Notes under the pieces: generated by a model | What the model was told of the DNA's origin: nothing | Database searches by the model: none | The model's input: the letters and a program-made list of their open reading frames with translations, nothing else | Program-made: the position numbers and the translations under genes | Shown here: piece after piece, positions 25,103 to 33,054 of the stretch | Layout of the letters: every line of letters starts with the position of its first letter | Numbering within the stretch: the first letter of the stretch is position 1 | Source: Legionellaceae bacterium | GTDB lineage: Bacteria > Pseudomonadota > Gammaproteobacteria > Legionellales > Legionellaceae | Length of the DNA: 40,375 nucleotides | Reading direction: 5' to 3' | NCBI GenBank assembly: GCA_030696305.1 | Contig: JAUYSP010000052.1 | Coordinates: 1-40,375 of the forward strand

Positions 25103-26038
25103 ATGAAACCTGATACGCATCGCGATGATATACATAGCTCCCATAAAAAAATAGCATCTTATCTATCAGCAGCATCGACTACAATGATCCAGACCACTGG
25201 AACTCATGGACTGGATACTATTTCCAAAAGACTACAAATCAATAAAAATATACCTTTGTCTCTGACGAATCCAAAAGCGTACTTTAATAACGTCTATGCA
25301 ATTCTCTATCCGACAAAGACAAGTTCACTGTGGGATGGATACAGAGCTGCATTAACCTATCGCGTTATTGCTTGCACATTGACCTTAGGCTCCCAACCTT
25401 TAACCCAGGAGTTTTTGACAAGAAAATATGGCGATGAAATTAGTCAATGGACAGGGAATACTTATAAATCCACGGCGACTAACACGATGTCCGGTGCAAT
25501 TTTTGGAGTTATGGAAGTTGCATTTCTTCCGCTGGATAGATGGAAGGTATTACGTCAGACAAATAATACAACGCCATTCTTTGATTTAGTACAACAACAA
25601 AGAAAGAAACTATATGTAGGCTCATCTATAACGTGTGTACGTAATGTTAAGGCATTTTCCGCATGGTTTGGTGTCTCTGATGCAGTGAAACAATATTTTT
25701 CTCATAACGGACAACCTGGTCCGACTCCATTTTATCAACGAGTTATTACTTCCTCTGCTGGTGCCATAGTAGCTACGATCATATCAAATCCTGCTGAGGT
25801 GATTAAAACCATTAAACAAACACAATCTAATCAATCACCTAATCAGAAACCAGACTCATCCATGAAGATATTTTCTCAAGTTTGGAATGAAAATGGAGTA
25901 AAAGGCTTGGGCCGTGGATTGTGGCCTCGCTTAGGGTCTGTTGTTCCTCGATTAACGTTTCTTAAAGCATTGAGTGAGGAACTATCCCCCATAATTAATA
26001 AAGCACTAGACGAAAATATAAAGTACTCACTCAAGTAA
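25103..26038 (+). CDS. mitochondrial-carrier (SLC25)-like protein
   Basis: 311 aa, ATG 25103 with AGGGA upstream. The threefold carrier signature Px[DE]xx[KR]xx..Q occurs in order at residues 36-45 (GLDTISKRLQ), 143-152 (PLDRWKVLRQ) and 230-239 (PAEVIKTIKQ). The matching second-half motifs include SLWDGYRAALTYR (~76-87) and GVKGLGRGLWPRLGSVVP (~265-282). Spacing (~90-107 residues per repeat) and length are those of mitochondrial carriers. Bacteria very rarely have these; Legionella LncP is a known one, secreted into host mitochondria where it moves nucleotides. A similar effector role is inferred. It follows the ssb terminator and has its own transcript. Confidence 0.8.
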   Translation: MKPDTHRDDIHSSHKKIASYLSAASTTMIQTTGTHGLDTISKRLQINKNIPLSLTNPKAYFNNVYAILYPTKTSSLWDGYRAALTYRVIACTLTLGSQPLTQEFLTRKYGDEISQWTGNTYKSTATNTMSGAIFGVMEVAFLPLDRWKVLRQTNNTTPFFDLVQQQRKKLYVGSSITCVRNVKAFSAWFGVSDAVKQYFSHNGQPGPTPFYQRVITSSAGAIVATIISNPAEVIKTIKQTQSNQSPNQKPDSSMKIFSQVWNENGVKGLGRGLWPRLGSVVPRLTFLKALSEELSPIINKALDENIKYSLK

Positions 26039-26104
26039 TATCGTCCTAGAAGCTACCAATTCACCTAATACTGTTTTGTAAATTATATTGTTATATTTAC
26101 ACAT

Positions 26105-26398
26105 TTATAAGCGACGGGGTGGTGAATTATCTAACGGATAGCAATTTTTTGAACCGGCAACAACCGACGTATGTTCATTAGCTATATCACTAATAATTTT
26201 GGCGTTGCTATTCAAATGATTAACTAATTCTTTCGCACCCATCAAAGAAAAATCATTTTCCATGCCACTTTCGTTGTTAATTAATTTATTGTGCTTAGCA
26301 TTAATTTGATCGGAAATCACACCAGTTAAAGCTGACGTAGTGATAGCCATTAATTTAATCCATGATTGCGCTGCTGATCTTTTATGCCTAGCCATCAT
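26105..26398 (-). CDS. B2: small helical protein of a duplicated cassette, unknown
   Basis: 97 aa, ATG 26398 with GGGAG four bases upstream. A hydrophobic N-terminal helix (WIKLMAITTSALTGVISDQI) is followed by charged helices and a tail ending PPRRL. Placement and pattern match B1 (84 aa, 26817-27071), which also has an N-terminal helix, a polar middle and a tail ending CRPL; identity is low. It starts 13 bases after A2. No recognised family. Confidence 0.6.
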   Translation of the reverse strand: MMARHKRSAAQSWIKLMAITTSALTGVISDQINAKHNKLINNESGMENDFSLMGAKELVNHLNSNAKIISDIANEHTSVVAGSKNCYPLDNSPPRRL

Positions 26399-26411
26399 TT
26401 AGCTCCCAGAC

Positions 26412-26798
26412 TTACGTTGCAATTTCTATTGCCTTTTTAATTAAATTATTTATTTCCGCATTAAAATGATTTTGTTTATCAAAATAAGTGACAAAATCTG
26501 CATTATTCATTGCTGTTGTATTTACACTATCTGCTATAAAAGGCACAGCTAAGAATGTGGTTTTAATTGCATCAATTCCATGCTCGAAATTATTTATTGG
26601 CATGGTTTCTAATTGATAATAGGCTTCTTTCAGCGCTAATAACTCATCGGCTTTCCAATTCAATTTATCAATACAATCAACCATTTCATGAGCACAATAT
26701 CTTAGGGGATTAGTAAATTTTTCTAATTTAGAAAAAAAAATCTCTTGTTGTTCGTAAAACATCGAGCCTTTAAAATTACGTGCATTTGAAGTCGTCAT
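26412..26798 (-). CDS. A2: helical protein of a duplicated cassette, unknown
   Basis: 128 aa, ATG 26798 with GGAG upstream. It is a clear paralogue of A1 (27082-27450): FFSKLEKFTNPLRYCAHEMV versus FYEKLEKHTAPLRHCAQDMI at the start, MPINNF versus IPIKNL in the middle, and KQNHFNAEINNLIKKAIEI versus IQNHFNAEITCLVHKAIEI at the end. All-helical, no signal peptide, family unknown. It lies 18 bases from B1 upstream and 13 from B2 downstream in one operon. Confidence 0.7.
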   Translation of the reverse strand: MTTSNARNFKGSMFYEQQEIFFSKLEKFTNPLRYCAHEMVDCIDKLNWKADELLALKEAYYQLETMPINNFEHGIDAIKTTFLAVPFIADSVNTTAMNNADFVTYFDKQNHFNAEINNLIKKAIEIAT

Positions 26799-26816
26799 AT
26801 CACATCTCCATAATAT

Positions 26817-27071
26817 CTATAACGGTCTACACGAATCATCTTTCACATCCGGATGAAGTGTTGAAATCGCATCGATTGCATCATCCTTGATTTTTTCGGC
26901 CTGCTGTCCTATCTGCTTTAAATCATCTTCCTCATGATTTAAAGACTGATAACCACTTCTTGCTTGGCTACTTTGCCGTTTATTAATTTCTTTACAAGAG
27001 ATCTTTGCCAGATCTACTCCTAATTTAGATAATAATGATAGGAATTGGACCGTTTGTTTAGTGGAAACCAT
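26817..27071 (-). CDS. B1: small helical protein of a duplicated cassette, unknown
   Basis: 84 aa, ATG 27071 with GAGGAG four bases upstream. The N-terminal helix (TVQFLSLLSKLGVDLAKI) is moderately hydrophobic; a charged helix (DDLKQIGQQAEKIKDDAIDA) follows and the tail ends CRPL. It starts 10 bases after A1. Probably the partner of A1, as B2 is of A2. No recognised family. Confidence 0.6.
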   Translation of the reverse strand: MVSTKQTVQFLSLLSKLGVDLAKISCKEINKRQSSQARSGYQSLNHEEDDLKQIGQQAEKIKDDAIDAISTLHPDVKDDSCRPL

Positions 27072-27081
27072 ATTATACTCC

Positions 27082-27450
27082 TCATCGCAACAATTTTTGG
27101 ATTTCTATTGCCTTGTGAACTAAGCAAGTTATTTCGGCATTAAAATGATTTTGGATCTCATAAAAACCTAAAAAATCCGTATCTTCTTGCGATTCATTAA
27201 ATTGAAATTCAACATTGACGAGGTCAGCCTTGATATCCTCAAGGATATCAACCAAATTTTTAATAGGTATCCGTTGTAATTTAAGGTATTCATCTTTTAA
27301 TATCTGTATTGCTTTTGTTTGATGTTCAAGATGATCTATAAAATCGATCATATCTTGGGCACAATGTCGCAAAGGTGCCGTGTGTTTTTCCAATTTTTCG
27401 TAAAAAATCCTCTCATCATCATGAAATAAAGTCGTATTTAGCATCATCAT
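27082..27450 (-). CDS. A1: helical protein of a duplicated cassette, unknown
   Basis: 122 aa, first of three consecutive ATGs at 27450 behind AGGTG. Paralogue of A2 along its full length. Predicted all-helical with regularly spaced Leu/Ile (LEHQTKAIQILKDEYLKLQR) and the shared QNHFNAEI block near the C-terminus. No domain known to me. It heads the four-gene minus-strand unit A1-B1-A2-B2. Confidence 0.7.
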   Translation of the reverse strand: MMMLNTTLFHDDERIFYEKLEKHTAPLRHCAQDMIDFIDHLEHQTKAIQILKDEYLKLQRIPIKNLVDILEDIKADLVNVEFQFNESQEDTDFLGFYEIQNHFNAEITCLVHKAIEIQKLLR

Positions 27451-27482
27451 TGCACCTATATATTCTACTTCCGTATACTAAA

Positions 27483-27511
27483 AGCGTAGTACGCTGTTGC
27501 TATTTTAGCAA
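27483..27511 (-). terminator. paired hairpins after the DUF333-like gene
   Basis: Two small palindromes sit between the stop at 27535 and the A1 start: TTGCTA-TTT-TAGCAA (27497-27511) and AGCGT-AGT-ACGCT (27483-27495). On the minus strand the second is followed by TTTTAG, as in a weak terminator. They could also be regulatory for the cassette. Confidence 0.4.
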
Positions 27512-27534
27512 TTTAGGATAGGACGCTACGCAAT

Positions 27535-28080
27535 TTAATTCGGCATATTGATATCCAAAGGGATTGCTTTAACTTTATTTTTGATTTCATCATACCCTTG
27601 TCGGTGATTTGCCATATAAATTAAAGACCATGCACTTACCATCGAACCATCACCAAAGACACAAATATCAGATTGCCCATGTGAATCGGTAAAATCACCA
27701 CCCAGAACAAAACCAACCATTGCCCCCCCTAAATTTTTACACACATTAAAAGAAGGATTAGAATAAACCCCTTTAAATAATCCCGAATCATCAGCAATTT
27801 CAGGGAGCTTTTTCATATAAGTTGCTGCAATAGATGGTGTATTTGCAGCAAATGATTCTAAACCAATAACAATCAAACCATTATCCGCGGTAAACAAACA
27901 AAACTGCCTTGAATTACCCGTTACAAAACCACTAGACGTATTATATTCAACCGCCATTTTCTCAACAGTACCGCCAGATTGGGAACAATACACACGGTCA
28001 ATTTCTACTTGACTCCATGCTATAGAAGGAATTAAAAATGGGATAATTAAACCAAGCCAACGTGTATTCATCAAACGCAT
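27535..28080 (-). CDS. secreted DUF333-like repeat protein
   Basis: 181 aa, ATG 28080 with GGAG seven bases upstream. A signal peptide is evident (LGLIIPFLIPSIAWS, cleavage about residue 23). Two similar Cys modules follow: VYCSQSGGTVEKM ... FCLFTADNGL, and VCKNLGGAMVGF ... ICVFGDGSMVSAWSLIYMAN. This C..GG...C.F.dG...W pattern is that of DUF333, small periplasmic or secreted proteins of unknown role. It is exported to the periplasm or beyond. It lies 45 bases downstream of the 492-aa gene and is probably co-transcribed with it. Confidence 0.65.
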   Translation of the reverse strand: MRLMNTRWLGLIIPFLIPSIAWSQVEIDRVYCSQSGGTVEKMAVEYNTSSGFVTGNSRQFCLFTADNGLIVIGLESFAANTPSIAATYMKKLPEIADDSGLFKGVYSNPSFNVCKNLGGAMVGFVLGGDFTDSHGQSDICVFGDGSMVSAWSLIYMANHRQGYDEIKNKVKAIPLDINMPN

Positions 28081-28125
28081 TTAATAACTCCGATAACTGG
28101 ATTTATATAATGAGTATAGACTGTT

Positions 28126-29604
28126 CTACGGATTATATATTGCTGAGTCTTCTGGCTCTATAATGTCCTGCATAAGCTGTCTACAGCGATGCCGTCTCGG
28201 ATCAAACAAATCGAACCAATGCCGTTTAATATCCACTCCGCTAGCGCTTCCTGCCTCAGCTAAATCGTGACATTCGGAGTACGATAACGCAGGGTTCGTT
28301 GTAATCATATCAAGCCATGTCTTCAAAAATAGATCTTTTTTAAAATCACGGGGAAATAAAGGGGGCTCATAAACTTGCTGTAGGGAATGATATCTATCTA
28401 ATAACTCTGGGGATAAAGGATCTTTGATACGCCCCAGGCAATGGTCAAGATATTGAGACAAAAAGGGAGTAAATACCTTACACTCAAGCTCGCTGTTGAT
28501 TTGCTGTTTTAACTCAATGAGAAAGGCCTTCTTGTCCTCATTAGTTTTATTTTTATTTAAAATAATTACGATTTTGTTGCGAACACTATGACTATTTTCA
28601 TTATCATGAAAAACCTGTTTAAATTGTTCAAGGGTAGTTATACTCTTCAAAAAAGATAGTAATTCGCGTAAATCCGTTGTATAGGTTTTAGTAGTTTGAG
28701 ATGGCACAATAGCTCGTGGCGATTTCGATTTAAATGTTGGTACTGGTTTAGGTGTCACCGCGTCTATCGCCACATCGTTTAGCATGGCTATCTCTAACGA
28801 TCTATGAGGAGCGTGCCTGCTTAGGGCGGAAGCAAAACGCTGAATTTTATCAATAATAAATGGGGCGGAAAAAGACTCAATCGGAGATAATTGCCGAATA
28901 AAGCCCTCTATAAGTAAAAAGTAGTCACTGAGTTGTTCGTGGTTATCTGCATAAAAATCAAAACGTCCTTCCCATTCCGCTATACAACTCTGATTAACCT
29001 CGATACTACTAACAAAATCCATTAATGAAGAAGGCAAACTCTCAAACGATTCAAACGTCATATCAGTAGGAGCTATTAATGAAAGATTCATTTCCGGAGT
29101 AATCAATTTTTCTTTCAATAAGACATTATCAACTTGACGAATATAGTAATCTAGCTGACGCAGTCGATTATTATAAGCATTAAATCCCGGATGACCCGGC
29201 AGAATTGTGTTGGTAGCACTCCCCATTGATTCAATTACTGCACGAAAATATTCCGCTGGCGCTGAAAGAATACTGCTCCGTGCTAATTCATTTTCTATCA
29301 TACATGGCAACGCAGCCAAACGTAAAACGAGGTTGGTCAATTGATTTAAATGTTCGGATTGTAACAAGTCCACATTCAGATCTATTGCCTCAATTTCGCG
29401 AATAATTGCCACTACCTCTTTCAAATCATCAGAAGAAACCAGAAGATTCAAATTAATAGGAAAAACGGGATTGTTTTTTTTATTTCGACCTAAATTGAGC
29501 ATCAATGAGATATGCTGCGCTTTACGAGGGGAGCGATTTCCGCTGTTATTAGAGACTCCATATTGAAATAAAAGACTACTTGTTCGTTGATTTTTACTGT
29601 ACAT
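28126..29604 (-). CDS. 492-aa hydrophilic protein of unknown function, effector candidate
   Basis: ATG 29604. No family recognised and no signal peptide or membrane segment. The protein looks largely helical, with a Ser/Arg-rich N-terminus (TSSLLFQYGVSNNSGNRSP), a Pro/Lys linker around residue 290 (TPKPVPTFKSKSPRAIV), and an acidic tail (MQDIIEPEDSAIYNP). A large orphan protein with a short Glu-rich C-terminus is typical of substrates of the Legionella/Coxiella Dot/Icm type IV secretion system, but this is only a suggestion. It is first in a unit with the DUF333-like gene. Confidence 0.6.
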   Translation of the reverse strand: MYSKNQRTSSLLFQYGVSNNSGNRSPRKAQHISLMLNLGRNKKNNPVFPINLNLLVSSDDLKEVVAIIREIEAIDLNVDLLQSEHLNQLTNLVLRLAALPCMIENELARSSILSAPAEYFRAVIESMGSATNTILPGHPGFNAYNNRLRQLDYYIRQVDNVLLKEKLITPEMNLSLIAPTDMTFESFESLPSSLMDFVSSIEVNQSCIAEWEGRFDFYADNHEQLSDYFLLIEGFIRQLSPIESFSAPFIIDKIQRFASALSRHAPHRSLEIAMLNDVAIDAVTPKPVPTFKSKSPRAIVPSQTTKTYTTDLRELLSFLKSITTLEQFKQVFHDNENSHSVRNKIVIILNKNKTNEDKKAFLIELKQQINSELECKVFTPFLSQYLDHCLGRIKDPLSPELLDRYHSLQQVYEPPLFPRDFKKDLFLKTWLDMITTNPALSYSECHDLAEAGSASGVDIKRHWFDLFDPRRHRCRQLMQDIIEPEDSAIYNP

Positions 29605-29718
29605 AATATTTCACCCCTAATTTCTTTGAAAACAGAGCATTTACTTTACCTGATAGCAAAGGCCTCTAATCATTATTTGCTTCTAGAGTCTATGGTATAT
29701 TAAATCCGTTTAATTATA

Positions 29719-31221
29719 CTAGAGGCTACTACCGATAGGGCTCCCTGCCCAAATAGCCAATTGCTCCAAAGCTTGTTCGTAAAACATTTCAATACCATCA
29801 ATTCTTTGCCAATCATGCTGATTAGCTATTTCTACCAAAGCTGAATTGGGATGATAATAATTAATATCAAATAAACACACTTTATCATAATTAGACAATT
29901 GAGCAAGAAAATGATCCGGTAATTTAATGGCAGCAGGCAATGCGTTTATCAGAATGCAGGAGGCATTCAATTTAACTTCAGAAAATGTTGAAAAATCATA
30001 TGATTGCACATATTGAGGCGTATTCGATATATCCGGCGTCATCATGTCCTGAATACGTTTCGCTAATTGTTGTGCTTTAATAAGTGTGCGATTAATAATA
30101 ATTATCCGCCCTCTTCTGTGCGCGGCAGCAAAAGCAATAGCCGTAGCAGCACTTCCTGCACCAAGTAATATTACCAGATGCCCAATTAACATTTCGCCTA
30201 TACCTACTTCAAGCGCACGTATAGCTCCAATGCCATCGGTATTACTGCCATATAAACCCTTACGAGTTACGCAAACCGTATTAATAGCACCGAGTGCTTT
30301 ATCTTGCTCTTGCAAGTGATCTAGTAAAGGCATTATAGCTTGTTTGAGCGGTGTGGTTATGCTTAGGCCTCTAAATGGCAATGATTTCATTGATTCTATA
30401 AATAGCGGCAACTCATCAGCGTTGACTTCAAATTTTACATAAACACAATTAATACCACGTTTTTTGAATTCAACATTATGAAATATATGACCCACACTTT
30501 GTGCCACTGGATCACCGAGCAAAGCAAAAAAACGGGTTTGGAAGTTCAACTGTTGAAGATTATAAAGATTAAGTAACGTATCCACATCAATTTGATCTGT
30601 CGCAGCTATCGGCTCAGGTAAATACCCATACGTAAAAAAATTCCCCAAAGCAGCACCTAAGATTTGACTAGGAACGCCCTTTTCTCCCATACAATAGGCC
30701 ACCAAATCATAACGTGGACGTTTAACATTAACGCATTGCAGTACATTTAACATGCGTAAACAATCACGTGATGATTGAGCCATTGTGACTAACTTAATCA
30801 TACAACAGGCGGGATGAATTAACGTTTGCAGCAATGAAGTTAATTCATGGGGAGTCGCTAAATAATCATAAAATGAACGAATTAATCGGAGAGAAGGATA
30901 CATATCATGAATTTTTTCAATAACTTGCTCGGGAATCGTGTATTCAACCTCGAGATAAGCTGGCGCAAGTGCCGCTAACTCATGCAATTGAGCGATCTGT
31001 TGGGTTTTACTACCAACAAAACGCCCTCCTTGTTTAATGGATCGCAACGAAAAAATCAATGGTTTTGCAATATGCAATTGAAAATTGGCAATATCAGAAC
31101 ACTCCCAATGTGAGAGGCAATCAATTCTTAATTCAAAAACATCGACGCGATTCGCATAATGAAATGCACGAACAAGCGCATTTTGAAGCGTACTGTCTTC
31201 TAAAACACCAACAATTAACAC
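29719..31221 (-). CDS. aroDE: fused 3-dehydroquinate dehydratase (AroD, type I) - shikimate dehydrogenase (AroE)
   Basis: 500 aa. Residues 1-~225 are a type I dehydroquinase: ELRID (Glu30, Arg32), SLRS (Arg60), Schiff-base Lys143 in MIKLVTMAQ. But the catalytic His (E. coli His143) is Tyr118 in RSFYDYLATP, the substrate Arg (E. coli Arg213) is Gln186 in GVPSQ, and the PGQ turn is ATDQ. Residues ~230-500 are AroE: GDPVAQS, ITTPLKQ (Lys), GAINTV, GSNTDGIGA (Asp), the NADP loop LLGAGSAATA with NRT, and EMFYEQALEQLAIWAG at the end; its SxSP serine motif is SVGH. AroE looks better kept than AroD. Such fusions are known from plants and Chlamydiae. Steps 3 and 4 of the shikimate pathway are the expected reactions. 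Confidence 0.88.
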   Translation of the reverse strand: MLIVGVLEDSTLQNALVRAFHYANRVDVFELRIDCLSHWECSDIANFQLHIAKPLIFSLRSIKQGGRFVGSKTQQIAQLHELAALAPAYLEVEYTIPEQVIEKIHDMYPSLRLIRSFYDYLATPHELTSLLQTLIHPACCMIKLVTMAQSSRDCLRMLNVLQCVNVKRPRYDLVAYCMGEKGVPSQILGAALGNFFTYGYLPEPIAATDQIDVDTLLNLYNLQQLNFQTRFFALLGDPVAQSVGHIFHNVEFKKRGINCVYVKFEVNADELPLFIESMKSLPFRGLSITTPLKQAIMPLLDHLQEQDKALGAINTVCVTRKGLYGSNTDGIGAIRALEVGIGEMLIGHLVILLGAGSAATAIAFAAAHRRGRIIIINRTLIKAQQLAKRIQDMMTPDISNTPQYVQSYDFSTFSEVKLNASCILINALPAAIKLPDHFLAQLSNYDKVCLFDINYYHPNSALVEIANQHDWQRIDGIEMFYEQALEQLAIWAGSPIGSSL

Positions 31222-31295
31222 CCATATTTCCTAATGTAATATCACTCCCCGAGAGGCATTCGGACTCTAATATCCACTCATCTTAATTTAATACG

Positions 31296-32567
31296 CTACA
31301 AATTCCAATAAATTAAATCCTGAATTTCTTTAGCTTCGGTGATAAATAAATTAGGAATGTCCATTATTACACAAGGTTTTTTACACGTTTTTAATATTTC
31401 TTTTAACCCCACGTTACGATAAAAATCATGACCCACTGCAATAATAACCACAGATAAATCGTCTAACTCATTAAAATCTTTAAAATGAAGCTGATAGGAC
31501 GCAGGAATGAGCGCATAATCCATTGGATCATGACATACACAGTTAACCCCATATTCTTTTAGCTCTTTAGTCAATTTTAATGAGAGGCTATTACGCAAAT
31601 CATTCGTATTTTGTTTGTAAGAAAGACCTAAAATTCCAACCGTTAAATTTCGGGTATCTAATTTATTTTTGACTAAAATAGCTAACATCGACTGGATAAT
31701 AAATTGCGTCATCCCATCATTAATTTTTCGTGCAGTTAAAATTAAGTCAGGCTGAACACCATGTCTTTTTGCTTTAAATGCAAGATAATGAGGGTCAATG
31801 GAAATACAATGTCCGCCGACGAAACCGGGTTTAAACGGCAAGAAGCTCCATTTTGTTTTAGCCCCTTCTATTATTTCATGGGTATCTAAGTTTAATACGT
31901 GCATAATTTTTGAAAATTCATTCATGAATGCAATATTTACATCCCGTTGGGTATTTTCTAATATTTTAATAGCCTCAGCAACTTGAATGCTGGAGACCGG
32001 ATAAACCCTATCACAAATTGTTTCGTAGGTATTTTGAATGGTTTTTAGTGTCGCTTCATTTTGAGCCGAAATAATTTTCGTAATATTTTTCAAGCTATGC
32101 GTGTGATCACCCGGGCTAATCCTTTCAGGCGAGTAGCCCACATAAAAATCTTTACCTTGTTTAAGATGACTGGTTTCCTCGAGCATAGGGACACAAATTT
32201 CTTCCGTTGTTCCTGGATAAACTGTCGATTCAAATACAACAATGTCGCCTTTTTTAAGAATAGGGCCTAAATGTTTTACTGCAGAAATCAGGGGTTCTAA
32301 ATTGGGCGTTTCGTAATAATAAGCAGGGGTTGAGACAGAAATAATATAAAAATTTGCCTCTTTAATGTCATCAATATGATTTGTATAAAACACATTTGAT
32401 TGCTTCAATTGCTTTTTATTAATCAATTGATGACGATCTAAATCATGATTTAATTCAGACACTCTCTGCTCATCTATATCATAGCCAAGCACTTTATGAT
32501 GTTTGCCCAAGGCAATTGCTAATCCAAGCCCAACATAGCCCAAACCAATGACCGCATAAGTTCTCAT
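31296..32567 (-). CDS. nucleotide-sugar 6-dehydrogenase (TviB/WbpO/WecC type)
   Basis: 423 aa from ATG 32567, set by GGAAAG five bases upstream; the longer frame to 32669 is not protein-like. Rossmann start MRTYAVIGLGYVGLGLA, STVYPGTTEEIC, VGYSPERISPGD, AEAIKILENTQRDVNIAFMNE, the TKWSFLPFKPGFVGGHC catalytic cysteine, and ISIDPHYLAFKA. This pattern is closest to UDP-GlcNAc/UDP-GalNAc 6-dehydrogenases of the Vi and O-antigen pathways, which oxidise C6 to a uronic acid with two NAD+. The divergent polysaccharide operon supports a role in making a UDP-aminouronic acid precursor. Confidence 0.88.
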   Translation of the reverse strand: MRTYAVIGLGYVGLGLAIALGKHHKVLGYDIDEQRVSELNHDLDRHQLINKKQLKQSNVFYTNHIDDIKEANFYIISVSTPAYYYETPNLEPLISAVKHLGPILKKGDIVVFESTVYPGTTEEICVPMLEETSHLKQGKDFYVGYSPERISPGDHTHSLKNITKIISAQNEATLKTIQNTYETICDRVYPVSSIQVAEAIKILENTQRDVNIAFMNEFSKIMHVLNLDTHEIIEGAKTKWSFLPFKPGFVGGHCISIDPHYLAFKAKRHGVQPDLILTARKINDGMTQFIIQSMLAILVKNKLDTRNLTVGILGLSYKQNTNDLRNSLSLKLTKELKEYGVNCVCHDPMDYALIPASYQLHFKDFNELDDLSVVIIAVGHDFYRNVGLKEILKTCKKPCVIMDIPNLFITEAKEIQDLIYWNL

Positions 32568-32748
32568 GGTTACTTTCCAAATAATCAACAAATTTAGATA
32601 ATAAACAGTATAGTCCACATTCACGCGATATATTTGACCATCCAACTCTTTAGGTAAGTCCCTGATCAAACTGAAGCAACGTCATCTGAACGCAGTAAGG
32701 AATAACGTACAAAGGTGCTGGCTGTATGTCCGAGCTTGCGATCATGTC

Positions 32749-32990
32749 TTAATACTCATTGTAATCTTTGTGTTGTTGCTCGGATTTTTTACGAAAATGT
32801 GCGTGAGCGTGGATATTTTTATTGATCCAAATATCATTAATACATTGTTCTGTTGATTCATAACGAGCTTTATAAGCACTAAGCATCGCTTTCAGTTGCG
32901 ATACGCCATCATAACAAAGTCATGCTAAGCATCTAATTCTTGATTATCAAGTGCATCATCCTGTTCAATTAACAAAGCGTATTTTTTTGT
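32749..32990 (-). pseudogene. frameshifted remnant of an unknown gene
   Basis: Two protein-like open stretches in different frames abut. 32925-~32990 reads YALLIEQDDALDNQELDA; 32749-32919 reads CYDGVSQLKAMLSAYKAR ... ESTEQCINDIWINKN ... RKKSEQQHKDYNEY and a stop. A frameshift near 32920 would join them. No start is found and no family is recognised. It is probably the tail of a decayed gene between the divergent sugar genes. Confidence 0.4.
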
Positions 32991-33001
32991 TAAAATTATT
33001 A

Positions 33002-33030
33002 TTGACAGTGGCTCGTTTAAAAATTAATCT
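33002..33030 (+). promoter_or_regulatory. candidate sigma-70 promoter of the polysaccharide operon
   Basis: A perfect -35 TTGACA at 33002-33007 is followed after 17 bases by TAATCT (33025-33030) as a moderate -10. The epimerase ATG is ~25 bases further on, with AAAGGA between. Confidence 0.45.
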
Positions 33031-33054
33031 TTAAAGTTAGATAAAGGAATGTCT

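Noticed and set aside
32568-32669. N-terminal extension of the nucleotide-sugar dehydrogenase
   Set aside because: The Rossmann fold starts exactly at the ATG at 32567, which has GGAAAG at proper spacing; the extension is not protein-like for this family.
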